Part shown: in pieces, positions 5,453-12,668 of the stretch
Position numbering within the stretch: position 1 is the first letter of the stretch
How the letters are laid out: each line of letters begins with the position of its first letter
DNA from: Gp7-AA6 sp036001245
GTDB taxonomy: Bacteria > Acidobacteriota > Thermoanaerobaculia > UBA5066 > Gp7-AA6
NCBI GenBank assembly: GCA_036001245.1
Contig: DASYUL010000045.1
Location: 1 to 12,668 of the forward strand
Reading direction: 5' to 3'
Length of the DNA: 12,668 nucleotides
Program-made: the position numbers and the translations under genes
The notes under the pieces: generated by a model
Told to the model about the DNA's origin: nothing
What the model saw: the letters and a program-made list of their open reading frames with translations, nothing else
The model's database searches: none

Positions 5453-6250
5453 TCACCGGACCCCCGACGCCCGAGGGTAGTCCGGAGACGCGAGCTCGAT
5501 GCGCCAGATGGGGCCGCCCTCGTAGAACTGACCCTCCGACCTCACGAAGCCGGGAGCGTCCCCGCCGACGATCCAGACCGACGTGTCCTTCGGCTGTTTG
5601 CCCAGGAGTGGCGCAATCAGGCCGGCGAGCCCGCCGATCTCGACCTTGACGTCGAATCGAGTCGCTTTGTACGACGCGCGGCCGACGGTAAACGGCTCGC
5701 GTCCCATCGGCGTGATCTCGAGCTTCACGAGCCGCGGCTTCGGCGTCGCGAACAGCATCGATACCGTCGTAGATGGGGAATCCGGAGAGATGTTCTTCAG
5801 GAGCGTCACCATCATTCCGTTGGCCAGATCCGAAGGCAGCTCCATCCGCTTCTCGATGAACTTCTCCTTTCCGTCATCGCGGTGCCGCACCGTCACGCGG
5901 CCGCTCGTCGCGTCGATCCAGAGTTCCATGGGATGCGGAAAGCTCGGGCCGCGCTGGACGAGGTGGTCGCTCAAAAGCCGAAACTTCCCGCGCTGCGTGA
6001 ACACGGCGGTTTCGTCCTGGAGCGACCCGTCCTTGAAGTGAAAGACGAGGCGGCTCGTCACACGGTCGCCCCGTGAAAACTGAATGAGGTCGCCGTTGGC
6101 GATGATGGCGCCGCTGTCGACCGACCGAAGGACCAGAAACCCCCGGACGACGCCCTCCGAGTGCCGCACGGCCACCGGTTCCGCCTGTAGAGCGCCGCCA
6201 CCGAAAAGACCAGCGACCAGGAGCAGCGGCGCACAAAAGCACGGTTTCAC
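5453..6250 (-). CDS. Exported hypothetical protein
   Basis: 265 residues from GTG at 6250, chosen because it follows GAGAGGA by eight nt and begins a clean signal peptide (MKPCFCAPLLLVAGLFGGGA, cleavage near LQA). The reading frame stays open further upstream, but that part is not signal-like. The mature protein is beta-rich: GVVRGFLVLRSVDSGAIIANG, RLVFHFKDGSLQDETAVF, PMELWIDATSGRVTVRHRDD, a later strand pair LVKLEITPMGREPFTV, and a C-terminal WIVGGDAPGFVRSEGQFYEG. This looks like a lipocalin-like or DUF3108-like beta barrel sheet, but I do not recognise the family. It is divergent from proC across 151 bp. Confidence 0.7.
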   Translation of the reverse strand: MKPCFCAPLLLVAGLFGGGALQAEPVAVRHSEGVVRGFLVLRSVDSGAIIANGDLIQFSRGDRVTSRLVFHFKDGSLQDETAVFTQRGKFRLLSDHLVQRGPSFPHPMELWIDATSGRVTVRHRDDGKEKFIEKRMELPSDLANGMMVTLLKNISPDSPSTTVSMLFATPKPRLVKLEITPMGREPFTVGRASYKATRFDVKVEIGGLAGLIAPLLGKQPKDTSVWIVGGDAPGFVRSEGQFYEGGPIWRIELASPDYPRASGVR

Positions 6251-6401
6251 GAGGAAATCCTCTCGAATCCGGGCAGCAAGACCTGTACCGTGGGAACTCG
6301 CGACGTTAAGAAAAAACTCACGAAGAGGCTGCCAACCCGGGGCCACTCAGCACCAGCGACGAGCTTCTGGAACCTCGGGTTCCTTTGCGAGGAGGACGAA
6401 A

Positions 6402-7229
6402 ATGCCCGCAAGAAAAATCGGCGTCATCGGCGTGGGAAACATGGGGACGGCCCTGTTGCGGGGAATCCTCGCCTCGGAGTGGGGCAGGAAGCCGAACCTC
6501 CTCGCTTCGCACCCCAAGAGGCCGAAGGCCGCCGCGCTCGCCCGCGAGCTCGGGATCCGGGTCATCGGGCAGAACCTGGAAGTGGCGCGTAGCGCGGACA
6601 TCCTGATCCTCGGCGTCAAGCCGCAGATCTTGGAGTCCGTCCTGATCGAAATCCGGCCAGCCCTGCGCGAGGGCCAGCTGCTGATCTCGATTGCCGCAGG
6701 TTTCCCGACCCACCAGATCGAATCGATCCTCGGCGCGCCCGTGCCCGTCATCCGCGCCATGCCCAACGTCGCCGCAGTCGTCCGGCTGAGCGCGACGGTC
6801 CTTTGCCTCGGGCGTCACGCGAAGTCCGCGCATGCCGCGGAGGCTCGGAGAATCTTCGAGTCGATCGGCACGGTCGTCGAACTTCCGGAGTATCAGCTCG
6901 ACGCGGTCACCGGGCTCTCCGGCACCGGCCCCATGTACATCTTCCAGATCATCGAAGGCCTGAGCGACGCCGGGGTCCGCGTCGGCCTTTCCCGCGACGT
7001 CAGCACAGCCCTCACCATCCAGACCGTCCTCGGAGCCGCCAAGATGGCGGAGGTCTTGAAGACCCATCCGGGGATCCTGAAAGATCTCGTCACGTCCCCG
7101 GGTGGAACCGCCATTGCCGCGCTCCACAGCCTGGAACGCAACCGGCTCCGGGCCATTCTGATGGACGCCGTCGAAGTCGCGACGGCGCGCTCGAAGGAGC
7201 TCGGGCAGTCGGGCTCCGGCAAGACCTAG
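6402..7229 (+). CDS. proC: Pyrroline-5-carboxylate reductase
   Basis: 275 residues, the usual length. It reduces pyrroline-5-carboxylate to proline with NAD(P)H, the last step of proline synthesis, in the cytoplasm. The N-terminus is the Rossmann strand and glycine loop IGVIGVGNMGTALLRGIL (residues ~6-23), then ADILILGVKPQILESVL, a central RAMPNVAA, and GLSGTGPMYIFQIIEGLSDA. The C-terminal dimerisation and substrate signature TSPGGTAIAALHSLERN lies at ~232-248. Start ATG 6402 has GAGGAGG eight nt upstream. A longer in-frame opening back to 6084 runs antisense to the neighbouring gene and is ignored. It is the only plus-strand protein gene between 796 and 12668. Confidence 0.96.
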   Translation: MPARKIGVIGVGNMGTALLRGILASEWGRKPNLLASHPKRPKAAALARELGIRVIGQNLEVARSADILILGVKPQILESVLIEIRPALREGQLLISIAAGFPTHQIESILGAPVPVIRAMPNVAAVVRLSATVLCLGRHAKSAHAAEARRIFESIGTVVELPEYQLDAVTGLSGTGPMYIFQIIEGLSDAGVRVGLSRDVSTALTIQTVLGAAKMAEVLKTHPGILKDLVTSPGGTAIAALHSLERNRLRAILMDAVEVATARSKELGQSGSGKT

Positions 7230-7233
7230 ACTT

Positions 7234-7390
7234 TCAGGCCGTCTCGGTGGTGTCGCTCTCCATCCGGAGCCCGAGCAGGATCGTTCCCGCCACGAGAACC
7301 GCGGCCGACCATGTCCATGAACGCCGTCACCATCAGGACGGCGAGCTTTCCGAGGGACGCCGGCTTCCGGGCTTCGGGAGCTTGGCTCAT
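7234..7390 (-). pseudogene. Internally deleted MFS transporter remnant
   Basis: From ATG at 7390 one frame reads MSQAPEARKPASLGKLAVLM then VTAFMDMVG, a typical start of a major facilitator transporter (first transmembrane helix). At about 7301-7308 this frame turns nonsensical, while another frame continues AAVLVAGTILLGLRMESDTT and ends ETA then TGA at 7234. That matches a last transmembrane helix with a short acidic tail. The two ends of a ~400-residue transporter have therefore been joined out of frame, with roughly 1.1 kb lost. The ATG lies 3 nt after the best stop of the upstream glycosyltransferase gene, so it was once the next gene in that operon. Confidence 0.55.
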
Positions 7391-7393
7391 TCC

Positions 7394-9236
7394 CTAGAAG
7401 TGAATGTCTCTCGCATCCTTCAGACCCTCTGGGGCGCCGTGGTCCCATCAGGGCGAAGACCCGCGCGTGCGGATCGGAGTAGACGATTCGGAACCGTTTC
7501 GTAAACTGCGGACTATCGAGTGGAACGGGTGGAGCGCGCTCTTCCACAACGAGCAGGTAATCGACCCCGAGGGCTCGAAGTCTCGAATGGAGCGCTTCGG
7601 GCGTGGCGCCGGACGGGAGGACCTTCTCGAAGCTCGCGGGGCCGAACCAGTCCCCGAGAAATCGGCCCTCCGCGAAGTAGACCATGTTCTCCGCGTGGAA
7701 GGCGTACATCGTGTAATTCCTGCCGCGCGTCCGGTTCATGTATCGGATCGCCGGATAGGCGGGGAGACGTCGCGACAGGAACTCGTTCCTCTGCCCCGCC
7801 GTGACGGGAAGCGGTCCCAGACGCCGGAGATGCCAGGCGACGTAGAACCAGCCGGGAAGCAGAAGAACAAAAACGGCACCGGCGAGCAGAGGGCGGCGGG
7901 TCCGAGGCAGCAGGAGAGCGCCGCCCGCCCCCGCGGCCACGCTCACGAGCGGCAGAATCGGAAGAAAGAAACGTGACTCGCGCGGGAGAGAAAGCGCGAA
8001 GAGGACATAAGCCAGGATGAAAAGAAGCATGCGGCGGAGCCGCTCGTCACGGATAGCCGCAAAGAGCGAAAGCGGAAGCGCCACGAGATAGACGGGCGAG
8101 ACGGGCGGTTGCCAGTTGAATGTTTCACGCCGAAACACGAGGTCCCAGGGAAGGGTCAGAGCCGAAAGCGGGGACACTGCCTTGACCCCACGGCCCGCCT
8201 GTTCCCAGGCGTTCGACCCGAAGAGCGCCGGAAAGTAAGGGAAGACGGGATTTCCGGTATGCAGGACGATCCGGCCGTACCAGGGAATGAGAATCGCGGC
8301 GGCGACGGTCGTGAAATGGAGCACGTTGCGCCAGCGGGCACGCGGCGCGGGCGTCAGGAGCACGATCGTCCCGATCGCCGCGACGAAGAAGAGCCCGAGG
8401 TACTTCGTGGCCGCCGCGGAGGAGGCGAAGACGGCGGCGAGAGTGAGCCAGGCGCGCTCTCGCGATCGCCGCCAGCGCCACGCGGCGAACAGCGCCGCCG
8501 TCGCAAAGAGAGAGAGGCCGGGGTCAACGTACGCGGTGCCGGTGAGGTACGCCACGATGGGGTTGCCAAGGTAAGTCGCCGCCCCCAACCAACCGGCCGT
8601 GCGCCCGAATGCCTCTCTTCCCCAGACGAAGACCAGCCCCGCCGTCAGGAGCGTTACGAGGGCCTGCAGCGACTGGGCGGCGACGTCGTCCGCGAGAAGG
8701 AGCATGCCCGAGAAGAGAAGCTCCATCAGTTGCGGAAAGACCGGAAACCGCAACGATGCCAGGAACGGTACCCCGCCCGTCGCGGCGAATGCCTTCGCGT
8801 AAGGCAAGTGGTACATCGTGGAGTCGAACGAGGTCGGCGGATAAAGCGCCAGCAGGAAAAGCGGCGAGAAGAGCATCGCCGCCGCGAGCGCCATCCTCGC
8901 GGCGCGCGCCGGCGAGAGTTTTCTCGAGGTCTCCCGCGCTTGCCGCCATTCGTCGCGCCAGGCCGAACGACAGAGGAGGTACACGCAAACGAGAACAACG
9001 CCGAGGGGTAACGGCGCGAAAAGCCCGGCGAGACCCATCAGAAAGAAGCCGTGACCGATCGCCGCGACACCGAGCGCTGTCGCGACGAGAGCTCCTTCGG
9101 GAGCCGAATCGAAGACGAGCCGCCGTGTCAGCCCGCGACCGGCGACGAACGCGGTCGCCGCAAAGACGAGGAAGGCCAGAAAATGTCGAACGAGGAAGAG
9201 CGCAGCCTCGACGAGGTAACGGAGTCCGCTATCCAG
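7394..9236 (-). CDS. GT39-like polytopic membrane glycosyltransferase, probable C-terminal frameshift, start uncertain
   Basis: About 613 residues with some ten or more hydrophobic segments. The first periplasmic loop carries YPPTSFDSTMYHLPYAKAF, the acidic motif expected of GT39/ArnT-like enzymes that transfer sugars from polyprenyl-phosphate donors. A soluble tail follows (YMNRTRGRNYTMYAFHAENM to DYLLVVEE). The first standard start is ATG 9038, but the frame upstream stays open and encodes LVEAALFLVRHFLAFLVFAA, clearly membrane protein. The likely start is CTG at 9236, overlapping the phosphoketolase stop. At the 3' end the frame has no stop and would run antisense through proC to 6318. Dropping one base near 7446-7451 instead gives VFALWDHGAPEGLKDARDIH and F, then TAG at 7394. 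Codon third positions favour that version. Acceptor sugar and lipid unknown. Confidence 0.7.
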
Positions 9237-11598
9237 TGCGCGCCCCCCACCGCCAGTTCCGGATCTCGGGCATGTCCTCGCCTCGGTCGCAGATGTACTC
9301 CTTGTGCTCGACGAGCTTGTCCCGGAGCACCTGCTTGATGTGGGCGGCGCCGGCGCCGAGACCCGGAACGCGGTCGATCACGTCGCAAACGAGATGGAAG
9401 CGGTCCAGATCGTTGCGGACGACCATGTCGAACGGAGTCGTGGTCGTGCCCTCTTCCTTGTAGCCGCGCACGTGCAGGTTGTCGTGGTTCGTCCGGCGAT
9501 ACGTCAGCCGATGGATGAGCCACGGATACCCGTGGAACGCGAAGACGATCGGTTTGTCCGTCGTGAAGAGGTCGTCGAAGTCGCGATCGGAAAGGCCGTG
9601 CGGGTGCTCGCTCGGCGACTGCAGGGTCATGAGATCCACGACGTTGACGACGCGGACCTTGAGCTGGGGAAGGTGGTGCCGCAGCAACTCCACCGCCGCG
9701 AGAGTCTCCAGCGTCGGCACGTCGCCGGCGCACGCCATCACGACGTCGGGTTCGCCCCCTTCGTCGTTGCTGGCCCAGGTCCAGATCCCGATGCCCGTCG
9801 TGCAGTGCCTGATCGCGTCGTCCATGTCGAGCCACTGCTGCTCGGGCTGCTTGCCCGCCACGATCACGTTGACGTAGTTGCGGCTCCGCAGGCAGTGGTC
9901 GGTCACCGAGAGCAGCGTGTTCGCGTCCGGCGGGAGGTAGATACGGATCACGTCGGCCTTCTTGTTGACGACGTGATCGATGAAGCCGGGGTCCTGGTGA
10001 CTGAACCCGTTGTGATCCTGGCGCCAGACGTGCGAGGTCAGCAGGTAGTTGAGAGAGGCGATCGGACGACGCCACGGAATTTCCCGCGTCGTCTTCAGCC
10101 ACTTTGCGTGCTGATTGAACATCGAGCCCACGATGTGGATGAAGGCCTCGTAGCAGGAGAAAAACCCGTGCCGGCCGGTCAGCAGGTACCCCTCCAGCCA
10201 ACCCTGACACATGTGTTCACTCAAGACCTCCATCACGCGCCCGTTCGGTGAGAGATGGTCGTCGGTCGGCAGGATCTCCGCGGTGAAGACCCGATCGGTG
10301 ACTTCGAAAACGGGATCGAGACGATTGGAGGCCGTCTCGTCGGGACCGAAGAGGCGAAAGTTGCGCCGGTCGGAGTTCTTCGCGATGACGTCCCGGAGGA
10401 ACGTCCCCATCACGCGCGTCGCTTCGGCGTCGGTCGCTCCCGGGGCCGGCACGGCGACCGCGTACTTGCGGAAGTCGGGCAACCGCAGATCTCGCAGAAA
10501 GACGCCGCCGTTCGCGTGAGGATTCGCCCCCATCCGCCGTTCGCCCTCCGGCGCGAGAGCGGCGAGCTCCGCGCGGAAGCGTCCGGTCTCGTCGAAGAGC
10601 TCCTCCGCCCGATAGCTCTCGAGCCACGCCCGGAGCTGTGCGAGGTGCTCGGGCTTCTTCCCGATGTCCGCGAGCGGAACCTGGTGCGAGCGGAAAGTGC
10701 CCTCCATGGGCTGGCCGTCGACTTCCTTCGGGCCCGTCCACCCCTTCGGCGTGCGAAGCACGATCATCGGCCAGCGCGGGTGCGCGCGGAACCCTTTCCT
10801 TCGGGCATCCTCCTGGATCCGCCGGATCTCTTCGATCGCGCCATCGAGGGAGGCGGCCAGCTTCTGATGAACGTCGTGCGGCTCGTTTCCCTCGACGAAG
10901 ATCGGCTCGTGGCCGTACCCGCGCAGGAGACCTTCCAGCTCGCCGCGCTCGATCCTGGCCGGAACCGTAGGGTTCGCGATCTTGTACCCGTTCAAGTGAA
11001 GGACCGGCAGGACGGCTCCGTCGTTCTCCGGGTTCAGGAACTTGTTGGAGTGCCAGCTCGCCGCGAGCGCACCCGTTTCGAACTCTCCATCGCCGACGAC
11101 GCAGCAGGCGAGGAGATCCGGGTTGTCGAAGACGGCCCCGTAGGCGTGAGCCAGGCTGTAGCCCAACTCCCCGCCTTCGTGGATCGAGCCCGGCGTCTCG
11201 GGAGCGGCGTGACTCGGAATGCCTCCCGGAAACGAGAACTGCTTGAAGAGCCGGCGCATCCCCTCTTCGTCCTGCGACACGTCGGCATAGAGCTCGCTGT
11301 ACGTTCCTTCGAGATATGTGTTCGCCACCACGGCGGGTCCCCCGTGTCCCGGGCCGGCCAGGAAGATGGCGTTCAAGCCGAACTTCCTGATGACCCGGTT
11401 CATGTGGACGTAAACCAGGTTCAGGCCGGGAGTCGTGCCCCAGTGGCCGAGAAGGCGGGGCTTCACGTGAGCCACCTCGAGAGGCACGCGCAAGAGCGGG
11501 TTGTCGAGCAGGTAGATCTGTCCGACCGACAGGTAGTTCGCCGCCCGCCAGTAGGCGTCGATCCGTTCCAGTTCTCCGGGTGACAGCACATCGTTCAT
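9229..11598 (-). CDS. xfp: Phosphoketolase (xylulose-5-phosphate/fructose-6-phosphate)
   Basis: 789 residues, full length for the family. It is a thiamine-diphosphate enzyme that splits xylulose-5-phosphate (and often fructose-6-phosphate) with phosphate into acetyl phosphate and glyceraldehyde-3-phosphate (or erythrose-4-phosphate). Both family signatures are present: EGGELGY (141-147) and GAVFDNPDLLACCVVGDGE (154-172). Other conserved pieces are GHWGTTPGLN (~51), AGPGHGGPA (~81), NGYKIANPT (~203), GRHGFFSCYEAFIHIVGSM and HNGFSHQDPGFIDHV in the second half. Start ATG 11598 has GGAG eight nt upstream and overlaps the acetate kinase stop (ATGA), indicating translational coupling. A longer opening upstream is a shadow of acetate kinase. 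Cytoplasmic; feeds acetyl phosphate to the upstream kinase. Confidence 0.97.
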   Translation of the reverse strand: MNDVLSPGELERIDAYWRAANYLSVGQIYLLDNPLLRVPLEVAHVKPRLLGHWGTTPGLNLVYVHMNRVIRKFGLNAIFLAGPGHGGPAVVANTYLEGTYSELYADVSQDEEGMRRLFKQFSFPGGIPSHAAPETPGSIHEGGELGYSLAHAYGAVFDNPDLLACCVVGDGEFETGALAASWHSNKFLNPENDGAVLPVLHLNGYKIANPTVPARIERGELEGLLRGYGHEPIFVEGNEPHDVHQKLAASLDGAIEEIRRIQEDARRKGFRAHPRWPMIVLRTPKGWTGPKEVDGQPMEGTFRSHQVPLADIGKKPEHLAQLRAWLESYRAEELFDETGRFRAELAALAPEGERRMGANPHANGGVFLRDLRLPDFRKYAVAVPAPGATDAEATRVMGTFLRDVIAKNSDRRNFRLFGPDETASNRLDPVFEVTDRVFTAEILPTDDHLSPNGRVMEVLSEHMCQGWLEGYLLTGRHGFFSCYEAFIHIVGSMFNQHAKWLKTTREIPWRRPIASLNYLLTSHVWRQDHNGFSHQDPGFIDHVVNKKADVIRIYLPPDANTLLSVTDHCLRSRNYVNVIVAGKQPEQQWLDMDDAIRHCTTGIGIWTWASNDEGGEPDVVMACAGDVPTLETLAAVELLRHHLPQLKVRVVNVVDLMTLQSPSEHPHGLSDRDFDDLFTTDKPIVFAFHGYPWLIHRLTYRRTNHDNLHVRGYKEEGTTTTPFDMVVRNDLDRFHLVCDVIDRVPGLGAGAAHIKQVLRDKLVEHKEYICDRGEDMPEIRNWRWGARTG

Positions 11599-12668
11599 GG
11601 GCTCACTCCATCCATTCTTCCGGGCGATGTCGAGAGCAGCGACGCCGCCTCCCGGGCCATCTCGCCCGCTTCGTCCGCGACCACCACTTCCACGTCGATC
11701 GCCGACCGTACCGGCGAGATCCGGCCGTCCCGACCGATCGTCGCGTGGTTGGCCTCCTCGTCCAGGACGATCCCGAGCGGCTCGAGACCCGAGAGGCAGC
11801 GCGCGCGGACCTCCGGACTGTTCTCGCCGATTCCACCCCCAAAGACGATCCCGTCGACGCCTCCGAGGACCGCGAGATACGCGCCGGCGTATTTGCGGAC
11901 ACGCTGGCAGAAGACGTCGATCGCGAGTCGGGCGGCAGGATTCTCCGGCTCGGCGGCGAGCTTGCGCATGTCGCCGGACGAGCCGGAGATACCGAGAAGC
12001 CCCGATTCGTGATCGAGCAGCCGCTCGAGTGCGTCGGGATCCAGCCCTTCGCGCCGCTGCAGCGTCAGGAGAACGCCGGGATCGAGGTCTCCCGATCGAG
12101 TCGACATGACGAGCCCCTCGATCGGCGTAAAGCCCATCGAGGTGTCGAGCGGAGCTCCACGCCGGATCGCCGCCGCCGAGCACCCCGATCCGAGCTGGAG
12201 ACTCACGAGCCGGCCGCCACCGGGAAGATCCGGACGCAGCTCGGCCCAGCGGCGCCAGAGCGCCTTGTGAGCGAAGCCGTGAAATCCGAACCGCCGGATC
12301 CCGTGGCGTTCGGCGAGGCCCTTCGGGATGGCGTACGTCGATGCGACCTTCGGCAGATCGGCGAAATACGCCGTGTCGAAGACACAGATCTGCGCCACGG
12401 CCGAACCGAGGACGTCGCCTGCGGCCCGGCTCCACGCGAGAGCCTCCGGCATGTGCAGCGGAGCGAGCGGCGTCAACTCCTCGAGCGCGCGCGTCACCGA
12501 CGCGTCCAGCAGGACCGGCTGAACGAAGCGACGGCCTCCGTGAACGATTCGATGCGCGACTGCCGACGGCGACGAGCCGTGCGCCGACAGGAAGCGCGCG
12601 AGCGTTCCCGCGCGGTCCGCGGGATGGGCGTCTTCGCGCAGGCTGCCGATCGTGCGGATCGTCTCGCC
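11595..12668 (-). CDS. ackA: Acetate kinase, 5' end beyond window
   Basis: 357 residues visible; about 40 N-terminal residues are outside the window. It interconverts acetyl phosphate + ADP and acetate + ATP. Visible motifs of the ASKHA-fold family include AHRIVHGGRRFVQP near the 5' edge, CVFDTAYFADLP, RFGFHGFAHKAL, DTSMGFTPIEGLVMSTRSGD and the C-terminal IVFGGGIGENSPEVRARCL. Arg of TRSGD and Glu of GGIGEN are kept. The usual FHGTSH is FHGFAH, and the usual HLGNG reads QLGSG, so two commonly conserved positions differ. It may still be active, or have a shifted acyl specificity (acetate/propionate kinase family). It overlaps the phosphoketolase start by 4 nt, so the two proteins are co-made and the kinase probably drains acetyl phosphate from that enzyme to yield ATP. 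Confidence 0.92.
   Translation of the reverse strand, partial: GETIRTIGSLREDAHPADRAGTLARFLSAHGSSPSAVAHRIVHGGRRFVQPVLLDASVTRALEELTPLAPLHMPEALAWSRAAGDVLGSAVAQICVFDTAYFADLPKVASTYAIPKGLAERHGIRRFGFHGFAHKALWRRWAELRPDLPGGGRLVSLQLGSGCSAAAIRRGAPLDTSMGFTPIEGLVMSTRSGDLDPGVLLTLQRREGLDPDALERLLDHESGLLGISGSSGDMRKLAAEPENPAARLAIDVFCQRVRKYAGAYLAVLGGVDGIVFGGGIGENSPEVRARCLSGLEPLGIVLDEEANHATIGRDGRISPVRSAIDVEVVVADEAGEMAREAASLLSTSPGRMDGVSP

Noticed and set aside
6318..7390. Extension of the glycosyltransferase frame through the MFS remnant and antisense to proC
   Set aside because: The sequence after VFAL becomes Arg/Gly/Asp-rich and without domain character, and it overlaps all of proC. It results from a lost stop or frameshift, not from a longer protein.
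11599..12435. Extended N-terminus of phosphoketolase upstream of ATG 11598
   Set aside because: That stretch overlaps acetate kinase in another frame. ATG 11598 gives the normal family length and has a good ribosome binding site.

Overview
The window is GC-rich bacterial chromosome. Several products carry lipoprotein or Sec signals, as expected of a Gram-negative-type cell. The mix suggests an environmental lineage such as Acidobacteriota: tRNA-His and tRNA-Arg, a palindromic intergenic repeat of the GTCATCCTGAGC type, a phosphoketolase/acetate kinase pair, and a TPR lipoprotein. That placement is an inference; no marker gene fixes the taxon.

Layout. 1-795: two divergent genes, the 5' end of an alkaline-phosphatase-superfamily lipoprotein (minus) and a small exported protein with a sulfite-oxidase-like molybdopterin-binding fold (plus). 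796-1022: a cluster of inverted repeats running into a likely tRNA promoter. 1023-1190: tRNA-His(GTG) and tRNA-Arg(CCG). 1191-2708: a 1.5-kb segment bracketed by the 3' half of tRNA-Arg (1144-1192) and a near-perfect second copy of it (2661-2708). The segment holds a two-gene minus-strand redox operon, a TlpA-like thioredoxin followed by an exported peroxiredoxin. The peroxiredoxin is interrupted by an in-frame TGA exactly at the peroxidatic cysteine. A 13-bp hairpin (1718-1752) starts 14 nt after that TGA, as expected of a bacterial SECIS. I read the gene as a selenocysteine peroxiredoxin, not a broken gene. 2746-6250: a minus-strand run of a TPR lipoprotein, an exported cupin, a small possible dimeric-barrel protein and an exported protein of unknown function. 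I see no gene in 4255-4431. 6402-7229: proC (plus). 7234-12668: a minus-strand run of acetate kinase (5' end off the window), phosphoketolase, a GT39-like membrane glycosyltransferase and an internally deleted MFS transporter remnant.

How they work together. The acetate kinase stop and phosphoketolase start overlap (ATGA). The pair would cleave sugar phosphates to acetyl phosphate and turn that into acetate plus ATP. TlpA plus the Sec-peroxiredoxin would form an extracytoplasmic peroxide-reduction pair. The peroxiredoxin has no cysteine at all, so it must be regenerated by an outside reductant, for which the adjacent CASC thioredoxin is the obvious candidate.

Most striking: the selenoprotein peroxiredoxin with its candidate SECIS, carried in a small cassette bounded by tRNA-Arg att-like repeats. 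Secondary oddities are two genes without a usable standard start, a likely frameshift at the glycosyltransferase C-terminus, and acetate kinase substitutions at normally conserved positions.
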